Source: an uncultured Clostridia bacterium
GTDB lineage: Bacteria; Bacillota; Clostridia; Christensenellales; Aristaeellaceae
Direction of reading: 5' to 3'
Assembly (NCBI GenBank): GCA_937906775.1
Contig: CALCUD010000002.1
Location: forward strand, 62,001-126,000
Length of the DNA: 64,000 bases
Part shown: one piece after another, positions 26,185 to 35,103 of the stretch
How the letters are laid out: each line of letters starts with the position of its first letter
Numbering within the stretch: the stretch's first letter is position 1
The notes under the pieces: generated by a model
The model's database searches: none
What the model was told of the DNA's origin: nothing
What the model saw: the letters and a program-made list of their open reading frames with translations, nothing else
Program-made: the position numbers and the translations under genes

Positions 26185-28167
26185 ATGCGAAAATCGATTG
26201 CCCGCAAGCTGACATTCCGGGCTGCGCTATTGCTCCTGCTTGTTCTGGTTATTCTGTGCGTCGGCTCGTACTTTATGGTCCGCTCTCTGATCGTGCAGGA
26301 AAACGAACGCTATACACGGGCGATCCTGGCAATGTATACCGACCTGGTCACCTATCAGGCGTCGGAGGAGGGCATTCCGATCGATCGGGATTACATGGAT
26401 AAGGCGCATGTATACAGCCGGTATATTTGCGACTGGTACAATATTGAATTTATCTATCTGCTTGGGGTGAATCCGGATTATTCCGTGTGCCAGTATATCG
26501 ACTTTTGCTTTGGAGACGAGAAAATGAGTTCGGAGATGATGAAGATCATCCGGGAAGGTCCGGAGTTTGAACCTGATCCGAGCATGCTGGATGTCCTGAA
26601 CAATCAGGAGAAGGACATCGTCGCGGACTTTGATTTGCACTACGGTGCCGTAGGCGTCAAGATGAAAGCGCGGGACAGCTTCGGGAATACGCTGCTGTCC
26701 GGCGTTGCGATTTCTGTTAAATCGATGATCGATAAAGTCAACCGGATATTTATTTTTATCGCTGCGGCGCTGCTGCTGGTTTTTACCGGTTTGATTTTCC
26801 TGATCTATTTCAGAATCGTAAAAAAAGTTTCCCTTCCCGCACAGGCGATCAGTCAGGCGATGACGCGGTTCATCACGGACGGGAAACGGACGGATATCCG
26901 TCTGGACGAGTCACGGGACGACGAATACGGAATGATCGCCAAGGCCTTCAACAGCATGACGGTGGATATCGACCGTTACATGAAGGATATCCGCAGCCTC
27001 AACGAGGACCGTAAGGATCAGAAGTCCCAGATGGAGACCGCGTCGTCTATCCAGAAAGGATTCCTGCCGCCGGAGAATTATGTGACAAAGGATTTTGAGA
27101 TCCGTGCGCTCATGAATCCGGCAAGAGAAGTCGGAGGAGACCTGTACGATTACCTTCCGCTGGGAAAGAACCGGATTCTTTTTGTGGTGGCGGATGTTTC
27201 CGGAAAGGGAATGGCGGCGGCTATCTTCATGTCGGTTACGCTGATGCTGATCCGTCAGTATGCCAAGTCCGGTCTTTCTCCCGCCCGGATTCTGGAAAGC
27301 GTCAACAACACATTGGCGGAACAAAACCCGAGAATGCTGTTTGCTACAGCTTTTGTCGGAATTTATGACAGCGGTACCCGGAAGCTGCTTTTTGCCAACG
27401 CGGGCCACAATCCCCCTTATATCCTGCATGATGATCTGAGGGAACCGGTCCGTTTCCAGAATACTGTTCTGGGCCTTTTCGAAGGGGAGAAATACAAAGA
27501 GGAAACCGTGACCCTTCACATCGGAGACGTATTGTTCCTGTATACCGACGGCGTGGATGAAGCGACTGATCCGGAGATGAATTTTTTCGGCACGGAACGC
27601 CTTCAACAGGCTTTGCTGGATGCCAAGACCGAACATGAAGAAAATCTGACCGGATATGTGCTGAATTCATTGAACGCTTTTACGGCTGGCGCAGAACAGC
27701 ATGATGATATCACGATGATGTCGCTGACCGTCAGGAAAACCGTTAATCTGAACCTGGACGCAGACACAAGGGAATTTTCCAAGATCCGGGAAACCATTTT
27801 GAAGTGCGATCTTTCCCGCCAGCTGCAGCTGGATCTTTGCGTAGCCGCGGAGGAAATCTTTATCAATATTTGCTCCTATGCTTTTGAAGGAAAAGCTTCT
27901 CAGGTAGAGAAAATTTACTTTACACTGGTGCATTCGGACCGGATCATGATGCGGTTTTCGGACGGCGGGATCCCCTATGATCCCAGAGAAAACGTAATGA
28001 CCGCGGAGGATTATGACATGGATCTGCAAGTCGGCGGTCTCGGAAGGCTGATCGCATTCAATATTGCGGATGAGGTGGATTACGAATATACGAATGGACG
28101 GAATATTCTGACCGTTACGAAGTATATCAAGGAGGAAGAGAAAGATGACGATTCGGCAGACCAATGA
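26185..28167 (+). CDS. Membrane sensor with SpoIIE-type phosphatase and anti-sigma kinase domains
   Basis: 660 residues. Order: membrane helix 1 (about 12-34), an outside sensor region of about 150 residues, helix 2 (about 187-210), HAMP (about 210-265), short coiled coil, PP2C/SpoIIE phosphatase (about 290-520: 'REVGGDLYDY', DVSGKGMAAA, 'FLYTDGVDEA', QHDDIT), and an RsbW-like HATPase (about 530-650: 'CVAAEEIFINICSYAF', 'RFSDGGIPYDP'). Both halves of a partner switch, the phosphatase and the kinase for a STAS protein, therefore sit on one chain under a HAMP sensor. The next gene, a STAS protein, overlaps by 23 nt and is the expected substrate. Confidence 0.88.
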   Translation: MRKSIARKLTFRAALLLLLVLVILCVGSYFMVRSLIVQENERYTRAILAMYTDLVTYQASEEGIPIDRDYMDKAHVYSRYICDWYNIEFIYLLGVNPDYSVCQYIDFCFGDEKMSSEMMKIIREGPEFEPDPSMLDVLNNQEKDIVADFDLHYGAVGVKMKARDSFGNTLLSGVAISVKSMIDKVNRIFIFIAAALLLVFTGLIFLIYFRIVKKVSLPAQAISQAMTRFITDGKRTDIRLDESRDDEYGMIAKAFNSMTVDIDRYMKDIRSLNEDRKDQKSQMETASSIQKGFLPPENYVTKDFEIRALMNPAREVGGDLYDYLPLGKNRILFVVADVSGKGMAAAIFMSVTLMLIRQYAKSGLSPARILESVNNTLAEQNPRMLFATAFVGIYDSGTRKLLFANAGHNPPYILHDDLREPVRFQNTVLGLFEGEKYKEETVTLHIGDVLFLYTDGVDEATDPEMNFFGTERLQQALLDAKTEHEENLTGYVLNSLNAFTAGAEQHDDITMMSLTVRKTVNLNLDADTREFSKIRETILKCDLSRQLQLDLCVAAEEIFINICSYAFEGKASQVEKIYFTLVHSDRIMMRFSDGGIPYDPRENVMTAEDYDMDLQVGGLGRLIAFNIADEVDYEYTNGRNILTVTKYIKEEEKDDDSADQ

Positions 28168-28447
28168 AAACGGAAAGATCACGCTGATTCCTGAAGGATG
28201 GCTTGATACCGCCTCCTCGCCGGAACTGACCGACGCGGTGGAGGCACTTACGGAAGCCACAGAACTTGTACTGGATTTCGACGCGGTGGAATATATGGCT
28301 TCCGCGGGACTCCGCGCGGTGGTCGCGGCGAATAAAAAGGCGAAATCCATGAACGCGGGCTTCTCTGTTATCCATGTGGGTCCCGGCGTTATGAGCATTT
28401 TCCGGATGACCGGGATCGATCAGAAACTTACTGTGATCGAAAAATAA
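28145..28447 (+). CDS. STAS-domain anti-sigma factor antagonist
   Basis: 100 residues, single STAS domain. 'VLDFDAVEYMASAGLRAVV' contains the loop with the phospho-acceptor Ser. It starts inside the end of the phosphatase-kinase gene, behind AAGGAGG at about 28130, so the two are translationally coupled. It should be phosphorylated by the HATPase domain and dephosphorylated by the PP2C domain of that protein. It is clearly different in sequence from the other STAS protein at 20.5 kb. Confidence 0.88.
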   Translation: MTIRQTNENGKITLIPEGWLDTASSPELTDAVEALTEATELVLDFDAVEYMASAGLRAVVAANKKAKSMNAGFSVIHVGPGVMSIFRMTGIDQKLTVIEK

Positions 28448-28497
28448 AATACCGTCCCTGGAATGGGTTCAGGAACGCAGTTGCGGACAGATACAGG

Positions 28498-28531
28498 AAA
28501 ACCCCCGGAACCGTTTTGATTCCGGGGGTTT
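28498..28531 (-). terminator. Terminator of the tRNA-Ser operon
   Basis: Perfect stem (AAACCCCCGGAA with TTCCGGGGGTTT). On the minus strand it runs into TTTTCC; it could also end plus-strand transcription of the STAS gene. Confidence 0.8.
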
Positions 28532-28535
28532 CAAG

Positions 28536-28623
28536 CGGAGAAGCCGGGATTTGAACCCGGGCTGCCATCACTGACACTACTCCCTTAGCAGGGGAGCCCC
28601 TTCGGCCACTTGGGTACTTCTCC
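28536..28623 (-). tRNA. tRNA-Ser(GCU)
   Basis: Minus-strand sequence begins GGAGAAGTACCC and ends CTTCTCC plus discriminator G. Anticodon GCT sits in CCCCTGCTAAGGG; there is a long variable arm and T-arm GGGTTCAAATCCC. The 3' CCA is not encoded. It is the second gene of a two-tRNA transcript. Confidence 0.95.
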
Positions 28624-28633
28624 TTGTCAAGGC

Positions 28634-28722
28634 TGGCGGAGCGAGAGGGATTCGAACCCCCGGTACCTTTCGGTATCACTGGTTTTCAAGACCAGCGCCT
28701 TCAACCGCTCGGCCATCGCTCC
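28634..28722 (-). tRNA. tRNA-Ser(UGA)
   Basis: Minus-strand sequence begins GGAGCGATGGCC and ends TCGCTCCG followed by an encoded CCA. Anticodon TGA lies in CTGGTCTTGAAAACCAG; long variable arm, T-arm GGGTTCGAATCCC. First gene of the pair. Confidence 0.95.
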
Positions 28723-28740
28723 TCACGAACCAGCTTGCAT

Positions 28741-28769
28741 ATTCTACCACGGCTTCCGGCCTTCGTCAA
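28741..28769 (-). promoter_or_regulatory. tRNA operon promoter
   Basis: Minus strand TTGACG (28769-28764), 17-bp spacer, TAGAAT (28746-28741), placing the start just ahead of tRNA-Ser(UGA). Confidence 0.75.
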
Positions 28770-28810
28770 GTATTTTCTGCGATCTGAAACCTCACTGCCG
28801 GGAAGAAAAG

Positions 28811-28840
28811 TTGACATGAAGGCCTCCGGATTTTTATAAT
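28811..28840 (+). promoter_or_regulatory. Promoter of the secreted protein/G1PDH unit
   Basis: TTGACA (28811-28816), 18-bp spacer, TATAAT (28835-28840), both perfect consensus, 35 bp before ATG 28875. Confidence 0.8.
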
Positions 28841-28874
28841 ATGCCGTGAAACATGATCAGGAAGGGGGAAGAAT

Positions 28875-30053
28875 ATGAAAAAGATTTTGTGCCTGCTTCT
28901 GGCGCTTGCTCTTTTGCTTCCCGTGCTGACGGCGGCGGAAAATTCGCCGGTTGCCTACACATACAGTTTTGAAGTCGGCGAAGCGCTGGAGGGAGAAGGA
29001 CTGGAACCCGTCCGGGAACTGCTCGGCGCGCTGGAGGTCCGGCTGACCCGCCAGGAAAGTCAGGAGATCCATCTGTATTATATCGAATTGCTGAGCGATG
29101 GAGAACTCGCGGTCTCCCTGACGGTCCGGGATTCAGCATCCGGAGAATACGGTCTGCAGTGCTCGCTGACCGGGAAAAACGTATTCCTGTGCCGGAAGGA
29201 TCAGCTGGGGGATTTTCTCGGCACGCTGGTTCAGGTCCTGGCGGATCTTCGGATCCTGAAAGGGGAGAGCCTGGATAAGGTCCGGGATCTTTCGGGAAAG
29301 ATCGGCGGTATGCTGGAAAACCTGAGTACGGAAGACGGACGGGGAACGGACACCGGGGTCGATCTGACCCCGTATCTGGACCGGATCCTGTCGCTGGCGA
29401 CTGAATCCGAGATCATGACGGCTGCAGAAGGGAACCTGCCGGCAGGAACGCCTGAAGGAGTTGCCCGCGTGACCCGCTTTCTTGTGAGCGAGAAGGATCT
29501 GGTTGCTCTCAATGAGCGTCTGCTCAGCGCGATCTGTTCCATTCCGGTCCTGAGCGATGAAATGAACAGCGGGCGGCTTAAGGTTGCGGATCAGGTGATC
29601 ACGGCGGACTTTCTGAGGGAACTGGTTGCCGGACTCAGGGGGAATACAGAACTGTTCCTGTATGAAAATGAAGAAAACCGGCTGGTGAAGCTTGTGCTTG
29701 CGGTGCCTGACATGAGCAATGCGGAGCCGGTCCGGGACCGCAGGCTGGCTCTGGCGACGGGACTGGAGCTTGCGATCGACCGCCGGGAAAATGACGGGAA
29801 ACAGATTTCCGATACACGGATCAGGGTGACCGGACTGGACATGGACCTGATCCGGATCCGGCTTGAAAAGGGACCCGGACAGACGGTCCGGGATCTTTCC
29901 GAAAAGAATAACCATCAGGTCGGAGAGATGGACAGCAAGGAACTGTGGGATCTGATCTACAGTATGGGCCTGACCATTCTCGGAAATGCGATCAATGTTG
30001 TTCTGGTATTGCCGAAGTGTGTTTTTGATCTGTTGATCGGCAGAATATTCTGA
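28875..30053 (+). CDS. Secreted protein of unknown function with C-terminal hydrophobic segment
   Basis: 392 residues. Signal peptide (MKKILCLLLALALLLPVLTAAE), then a mostly charged, helix-and-strand body rich in Glu, Leu and Arg, and a C-terminal hydrophobic segment (GNAINVVLVLPKCVFDLLIG) that could anchor it. I recognise no domain. It lies behind a consensus promoter and ends 25 bp before the G1P dehydrogenase gene, so the two are likely co-transcribed. Confidence 0.65.
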   Translation: MKKILCLLLALALLLPVLTAAENSPVAYTYSFEVGEALEGEGLEPVRELLGALEVRLTRQESQEIHLYYIELLSDGELAVSLTVRDSASGEYGLQCSLTGKNVFLCRKDQLGDFLGTLVQVLADLRILKGESLDKVRDLSGKIGGMLENLSTEDGRGTDTGVDLTPYLDRILSLATESEIMTAAEGNLPAGTPEGVARVTRFLVSEKDLVALNERLLSAICSIPVLSDEMNSGRLKVADQVITADFLRELVAGLRGNTELFLYENEENRLVKLVLAVPDMSNAEPVRDRRLALATGLELAIDRRENDGKQISDTRIRVTGLDMDLIRIRLEKGPGQTVRDLSEKNNHQVGEMDSKELWDLIYSMGLTILGNAINVVLVLPKCVFDLLIGRIF

Positions 30054-30078
30054 AGTGTGGATACGGGGAGCGAACAGG

Positions 30079-31431
30079 ATGAAAACTTTTGCTGAAATGG
30101 ATCTGTCGGAACTGGTAGCTCCGGAGGGATATGACTGCGACTGCGGACGGCATCATGCCTGCCCTATGAAGTATCTGAAGATCGCCCCCGGCGCGATCAC
30201 GGATGTTCCGGAAATGCTGAATGCAGTGGGAAGCAGGAAACCTTTTCTGATCTGCGACCGGAACACTTTTGCGGCGGCCGGGGAACAGGTCGCTGAGATC
30301 CTGAATGAGCAGGGAATTCCCTATGCTCTTCGGATTATCCCGGAGCGGGAAGGAAAACGGATTTCTCCGGCGGAATGGGAGCTTGGAAATCTGGCGTTTC
30401 ACTTTGATCCGACGTGCGATTTTATTCTCGGTATCGGAAGCGGCGTGATCAACGATCTGAGCAAATGCCTGGGACGCGTCGCGGGAGTGGAGACCGGGAT
30501 CATCGGAACAGCGCCCTCCATGGACGGCTACGCCTCGGATTCCGGAAGCATGGAGGTGGATGGGATCAAATGCTCCGTCTACGGGAAAGCCCCCGCGGCG
30601 ATCCTGCTGGATACGGACATTCTGGCTAAGGCGCCTGCACGGATGCTGCTGGCGGGATTCGGGGATATGATCGCCAAGGCTGTCGCCATCTGTGAATGGC
30701 GGATCTCCGCCATGGTGACGGGAGAACATTATTGTTCCGCGATCGCGGAGATGACACGTCAGGCAGTTGCACGCGTTGTTCGGGCGGCGCCCGGCATTCC
30801 TGAACGAAAACCGGAAGCGATCCGGGCTGTTGCGGAAGGCCTCGTTCTTTCCGGGATTGCTATGGCGTATCTGGGCATTTCACGTCCGGCGTCCGGGCTG
30901 GAGCATTATTTCTCCCATGTGTGGGAAATGATGGCCATGGAACGGGAAAAACCCTACGAGTTGCATGGGATTCAGGTCGGGATCGGTACCGTGCTGACGC
31001 TGGATATCTATCGGGAGATCGTGAAGCTCCGGCCTGACCGGGCAGTTTTTGAAAGCGCGGAGAAAGCGTTCGACGAGAACAGATGGCGGGACGATATGGC
31101 CGCGATCTTCGGAAGCCGCGCCGGAGAGATCGGGGAGATCACGCGAAAGGCCGGACTCAATGATCCTGAAAAACGGAGACGGCATTATGAGATTCTGGAA
31201 GCCCGGTGGGATGAAGTCCTGAAAATCATCCGGGAGGAATTGCCGGATGCGGCGGAAATGACGACTCTGGCCAAAGACATCGGAATGATGACGGATCCCG
31301 CGGAGATCGGGATCGGCGCGGCGGACATCCGGGGAGCGTTCACCGGTTCGCGGAACCTGCGGGATAAGTACCTGACTTCCACTATGCTCTGGGATCTGGG
31401 ATGGAGCGAACAGTTCGCGGAGCGATATTGA
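30079..31431 (+). CDS. egsA: sn-glycerol-1-phosphate dehydrogenase (AraM/EgsA type)
   Basis: About 450 residues, iron-containing alcohol dehydrogenase superfamily. The N-terminal 'DCDCGRHHACP' and nucleotide loop 'ILGIGSGVINDLSK' fit AraM. 'APSMDGYASDSGSM' is characteristic of G1P dehydrogenases, and 'LEHYFSHVWEM' carries a metal His. The family reduces dihydroxyacetone phosphate to sn-glycerol-1-phosphate, the backbone of archaeal lipids. In Bacillus it feeds heptaprenylglyceryl phosphate synthesis. ATG 30079 with GGGGAG 8 nt upstream. No PcrB-like prenyltransferase is visible nearby. Confidence 0.87.
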   Translation: MKTFAEMDLSELVAPEGYDCDCGRHHACPMKYLKIAPGAITDVPEMLNAVGSRKPFLICDRNTFAAAGEQVAEILNEQGIPYALRIIPEREGKRISPAEWELGNLAFHFDPTCDFILGIGSGVINDLSKCLGRVAGVETGIIGTAPSMDGYASDSGSMEVDGIKCSVYGKAPAAILLDTDILAKAPARMLLAGFGDMIAKAVAICEWRISAMVTGEHYCSAIAEMTRQAVARVVRAAPGIPERKPEAIRAVAEGLVLSGIAMAYLGISRPASGLEHYFSHVWEMMAMEREKPYELHGIQVGIGTVLTLDIYREIVKLRPDRAVFESAEKAFDENRWRDDMAAIFGSRAGEIGEITRKAGLNDPEKRRRHYEILEARWDEVLKIIREELPDAAEMTTLAKDIGMMTDPAEIGIGAADIRGAFTGSRNLRDKYLTSTMLWDLGWSEQFAERY

Positions 31432-31481
31432 CGGCGCTTTCGGCACGATATGCACCTGAGAGTAAGAAATACGGATCAATG

Positions 31482-31510
31482 AAAAGAAGCGGCCTGCGGC
31501 CGCTTCTTTT
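31482..31510. terminator. Bidirectional terminator
   Basis: AAAAGAAGCGGCC, loop TGC, GGCCGCTTCTTTT between the convergent egsA and dipeptidase genes. Confidence 0.88.
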
Positions 31511-31526
31511 GGAAAAACCGGGGCGT

Positions 31527-32984
31527 TCAGTTGTCTCCGCGATGATAGCGGATCTTCATATGCTCGGAGGCATTGTTCAGGAGTTTTTTCAATGCGTTGT
31601 CGGATTCCTTCCGGACGGCGTCGGCGATCTTCTGATTCGCTTCCAGCAACAGTTTCGCGTCTCCGGAGGAGATGAACTTCGCGTCGTATTCATTCAAAAG
31701 TTTCTGACTCTTGTTCCAGACGGCGGAAACATACCGTTCATCATGGATCAGAGCGGAGAAATACTGCGCGTCTGTCAGGGTGGCGATCAGACGGCTCTGC
31801 CAGTACATGTGATCCGTGGATACCGTTTCTTCGGTCCCGCTGATATAGGCCGGCAGGGAATCCACATGGCTGTAGAAGGGGAAACAGGCGGTAAAACCGC
31901 TGCCGCCCATGGAGAACCACTCAATTCCCCGGATTTCTTCCGGCATGTTTCCGCGGATCTGCATGATGCCGCAGACATCGCTGTTCGGAACGCCGATCGT
32001 ACGGTATTTTCCATGGAAGGGCGCGGATTTGTCGTAAGGATTATAAGGCGTACCCTGATAATACGAACCCAGCAGATACCGGATATCTTCCACGGAGACC
32101 TTTTTTTCCGGAACAAGCGTCCAGGGAATGTCATTGCTTTCGGGCGTGAAATCGGCGTCGGGACCGTCCCAGCGGAATGAACGCTCCAGGAACCAGCGGG
32201 CCATGAACCAGGCCCGGGGCGTGTTATAGATATGATCGGAATCCGCACGGGAGCCGAAGGCGAGACGGGGATTGAAAACCCCGGCTTTTCCGGTGTACAG
32301 GCAGTACTTCTCCGTGAATTCTTTTAAATCGGCGGAGCAGAGGTTTTCCGCCTTCTTTCCGTAGGCGTCTTCAAAGTCGAAACGGTCAAGGCCGAACTGA
32401 TTCGGCATGATGACCACGCTGTCATCCGGAACCTTGCGGGCGATCCAGTGATGTCCTCCGATCGTTTCGAGCCACCAGATCTCATCCTTGTCGGAGAAGG
32501 CCATACCGTTCGGCTCGTAGGTGCCGTATTTTTCCAGAAGTCCGCCGACGCGGAGAACGCCTTCCCGGGCGCTGTGAATATAGGGCAGGACAAGCGTAAC
32601 CAGATCTTCTTCGCCGATCCCGCCGGGGACTTCTTTTTTTCTGCCTTCTCTTTTCTGATATTCCACATACGGATCCGCGCCGAGAACGCGGGGATTTGAG
32701 GTCACGGTTTCCGTGGCAGTCATGGCGACATTCGCCGCGTTGATCCCGCAGGCCGGCCAGACACCGTTGGTTTTCGTCACATTCGGCGCCGCGGTATACT
32801 GCATGGGATCGTCGGGAAGCTCCACCGTCAGGTGAGAGATCACGGTCCTGTAGGTTTTTTTCTGCTTCCGGGGAGGAATCACCAGAATCCGTTTCGGTTC
32901 GAAAGCGCCGTCATCATTGCGGGAGATGATGGTCGAACCGTCGTTGCTTGCGTTTTTTCCGACAAGAATCGTTGTGCAGGGCAT
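31527..32984 (-). CDS. pepD: C69 family dipeptidase
   Basis: 485 residues, N-terminal nucleophile hydrolase. It begins Met-Pro-Cys, with Cys3 as the probable nucleophile freed by processing, then 'SNDGSTIISRNDDG', typical of PepD/DipA. 'INAANVAMTATETV' and 'EIWWLETIGGHHW' are further family blocks. There is no signal peptide. It hydrolyses dipeptides in the cytoplasm of lactic bacteria and Clostridia. The unit is a single gene with a consensus promoter and a leader hairpin. Confidence 0.9.
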   Translation of the reverse strand: MPCTTILVGKNASNDGSTIISRNDDGAFEPKRILVIPPRKQKKTYRTVISHLTVELPDDPMQYTAAPNVTKTNGVWPACGINAANVAMTATETVTSNPRVLGADPYVEYQKREGRKKEVPGGIGEEDLVTLVLPYIHSAREGVLRVGGLLEKYGTYEPNGMAFSDKDEIWWLETIGGHHWIARKVPDDSVVIMPNQFGLDRFDFEDAYGKKAENLCSADLKEFTEKYCLYTGKAGVFNPRLAFGSRADSDHIYNTPRAWFMARWFLERSFRWDGPDADFTPESNDIPWTLVPEKKVSVEDIRYLLGSYYQGTPYNPYDKSAPFHGKYRTIGVPNSDVCGIMQIRGNMPEEIRGIEWFSMGGSGFTACFPFYSHVDSLPAYISGTEETVSTDHMYWQSRLIATLTDAQYFSALIHDERYVSAVWNKSQKLLNEYDAKFISSGDAKLLLEANQKIADAVRKESDNALKKLLNNASEHMKIRYHRGDN

Positions 32985-33064
32985 GGATAAAGACTCCTTT
33001 TATGCGTATTGATGCGCCCGGAACCGGCGCGTTTCCCCTGAAACAGGGAATTGCTTCTGTTATC

Positions 33065-33093
33065 AGTCTACGGTCACGGAGAATGAATGTCAA
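33065..33093 (-). promoter_or_regulatory. Promoter of the dipeptidase gene
   Basis: Minus strand TTGACA (33093-33088), 17-bp spacer, TAGACT (33070-33065). The leader of about 75 nt includes a TTCCCTG/CAGGGGAA hairpin. Confidence 0.7.
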
Positions 33094-33128
33094 GGGGCGG
33101 CGTACGGCATATTCTCCGGCGCCTTCTG

Positions 33129-33695
33129 TCAGTAATACATATCAAAACCGTCTTTCAACCGTTCGACATACATTTCGCCGGCCGCCTCGAGCGCAGGGAG
33201 CATGTAGGGACTGTTGTAACGGACCACGGGAAGACGGTCATAGGCGCGCATCCCCATGTGAGTCAGCGCCATTTCCATGTCGCCGAGGCATTCCAGCGTC
33301 CCGCGTCCGGTGCCTCCGGCGCAGGCGGCCAGCAGGCAGCGCCGGTCCTTCAGCGCGTGGCGTTTTGTTGCTTCGCAGCGGCGGAGACGGTCGATGAAAG
33401 CCTTCATGCATTCCGTCATACCGGACCAGTAGACCGCGGAAACCAATACGATCCCGTCCGCGGCGATAAGACGGTCGTAGATGCCGCTGAAGTCATCCCT
33501 GATCACGCAGGTACCGAGCTTGTTACAGGTTCCCCAGCCGTTTCCGCAGGCGCGGCAATGCTCGAGATGCATCCGGTTCAGGTGGATTTCCTCCGCTTCG
33601 GCGCCTGCTTTCTGAATGCCGGAGATCAGGTGAAATTTCGCAGCGGCTGTCAGACCGTCGGTATTCGGGCTGGACCAGAGAACAACAATTTTCAT
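33129..33695 (-). CDS. NADPH-dependent FMN reductase / flavodoxin-fold protein
   Basis: 188 residues, iron-sulfur-flavoprotein-like. 'MKIVVLWSSPNTDGLTAA' is the FMN phosphate loop, and 'ADGIVLVSAVYWSGMTECM' the second FMN region. Four Cys lie at about 48-65 (HCRACGNGWGTCNKLGTC), more than the two usual in plain reductases, and could bind a metal or redox centre. I chose ATG 33695; a longer frame to 33746 adds a non-homologous head. It is a single gene, convergent with nothing close. Confidence 0.83.
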   Translation of the reverse strand: MKIVVLWSSPNTDGLTAAAKFHLISGIQKAGAEAEEIHLNRMHLEHCRACGNGWGTCNKLGTCVIRDDFSGIYDRLIAADGIVLVSAVYWSGMTECMKAFIDRLRRCEATKRHALKDRRCLLAACAGGTGRGTLECLGDMEMALTHMGMRAYDRLPVVRYNSPYMLPALEAAGEMYVERLKDGFDMYY

Positions 33696-33853
33696 AACCG
33701 TTCCACTCCTTATGAGATATATTGGCAGCATGTATTCTGTTTTCAAGACCGGCAGCGCTGATTCCTTCTTTCATCCGGATGATTGACGGATACATCGGAA
33801 ATGAAGTACGATAAAGCAGATCGGAAAAATGTGACCCGGAGGTACCCTGAAAA

Positions 33854-34162
33854 ATGGAACAGATGAATGAGATCCGCGGATATGTGGATGAGGCCGGACG
33901 TGTGACGGCATTGCCTTCCAAGCGCAGAAAAAAGATCCTTGTGCTGTGTTATCTTTCTGAAAAGATCCCGAACGGGGCAAACTATACAGAACGGGAATTC
34001 ACCGACTTTCTGAATACGCTTCACACTTTCGGCGATCCGGCGACGCTCCGGCGGGAAATGTATGATTATTATCTGATCAACCGCAGCAGGGACGGGCAGG
34101 ATTACTCGCTCAATCCGGAACGTCCGTCGCCTGAGGAGCTTCTGAAAAAATATTGCGGATGA
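33854..34162 (+). CDS. DUF2087 domain protein
   Basis: 102 residues. 'ALPSKRRKKILVLCYLSEKIP' and 'YTEREFTDFLNTLHTFGDPATLRREMYDYYLINRSRDG' mark DUF2087, a winged-helix-like domain often fused to ArsR or MarR regulators. Here it stands alone, without the DNA-binding partner domain. Its ribosome site (GGAGG) is 11 nt before ATG. It could still be a small regulator, but this is inference. Confidence 0.8.
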   Translation: MEQMNEIRGYVDEAGRVTALPSKRRKKILVLCYLSEKIPNGANYTEREFTDFLNTLHTFGDPATLRREMYDYYLINRSRDGQDYSLNPERPSPEELLKKYCG

Positions 34163-34248
34163 ACCGGTTCTGTTCGCTTGCCGACGGACGGTTTTCTTTG
34201 TACAATACCGGTACCGGAAAAATGAACGACTGCGGGAGGAAACAGAAT

Positions 34249-35016
34249 ATGTTTGAACGTGTTGTGATGACTCAACTGAACGATCACCTCTGGCTTATGG
34301 ATGACAAGGGGGAGGCGACCGGATATCTGATCGCGGGGGAAAAGAAGGCGCTCGTGGTGGATACGATGAACGGATACGAGGATGTCCGCTCGATCGCCGC
34401 GACGGTAACGGACAAACCTGTGACGGTGATCAATACGCACGGACACTGCGATCATATTTTCGGGAACGTCTGGTTTGACGGGGCGCTGATCGATGCCGGA
34501 GATCTGCCGCTGGCTGAGGAACATTCCAGGATGCCTGAATTTGCGGAGGCGTGTAAAAAGTACGGCCTGCGGATGCCGCCCTTTACCGCGGTGAAGGATG
34601 GGGACGTCATCGATCTGGGCGGACTGACGGCGGAAGTGATTTCGCTGCCGGGGCATACGCCCGGCGGAATATGCGTTCTGCTGCGGGAAGACCGGATCCT
34701 TTTCACCGGCGACGGAATCAACCGGCATCTGTGGATGCAGCTGGAGGAATCCCTGCCGCTGGAAGAAACGATGAAGAATCTGGATCGGATCGCTTCCGTG
34801 AAGGACCGTGCGGACCGGATCCTTCACGGGCATGCAAAGGGGTTCGAGGATATTTCCCTGTTCGATAAGCTTCGGGAGGGAATCCGTCAGCTTGTGGAAC
34901 AGCAGGGGACGGAGGTTTCCGATAATGACCGGGAATATGACTGGTTTGGCGGGAAAGCCCTGCAGCACGAATTCGACCGGGACAGCGTGATCGTCTATAC
35001 CCCGGCGAAGCTGTAA
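34249..35016 (+). CDS. Metallo-beta-lactamase-fold hydrolase
   Basis: About 255 residues from ATG 34249 (GGGAGGA 8 nt upstream). The metal motif is THGHCDHIFGN, with later ligands in 'SLPGHTPGGICV', 'LFTGDGIN' and 'ILHGHAKGF'. It is a glyoxalase II-like member; the substrate is not predictable. It lies 86 bp behind the DUF2087 gene and may share its transcript. A terminator follows. Confidence 0.82.
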   Translation: MFERVVMTQLNDHLWLMDDKGEATGYLIAGEKKALVVDTMNGYEDVRSIAATVTDKPVTVINTHGHCDHIFGNVWFDGALIDAGDLPLAEEHSRMPEFAEACKKYGLRMPPFTAVKDGDVIDLGGLTAEVISLPGHTPGGICVLLREDRILFTGDGINRHLWMQLEESLPLEETMKNLDRIASVKDRADRILHGHAKGFEDISLFDKLREGIRQLVEQQGTEVSDNDREYDWFGGKALQHEFDRDSVIVYTPAKL

Positions 35017-35064
35017 GGCGGGGGAGAATCTGTACCGGAGAATCATGAATGTTTACCTTGAACA

Positions 35065-35094
35065 GGGACGGCGCTGACGCCGTCCCTTTTTTTT
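35065..35094 (+). terminator. Terminator after the metallo-beta-lactamase gene
   Basis: GGGACGGCG, loop CTGA, CGCCGTCCC, then eight T. Confidence 0.92.
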
Positions 35095-35103
35095 ATGATA
35101 CTG

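Noticed and set aside
28610..28839. Short plus-strand open frames of 69-71 codons
   Set aside because: They are translations across the two tRNA-Ser genes.
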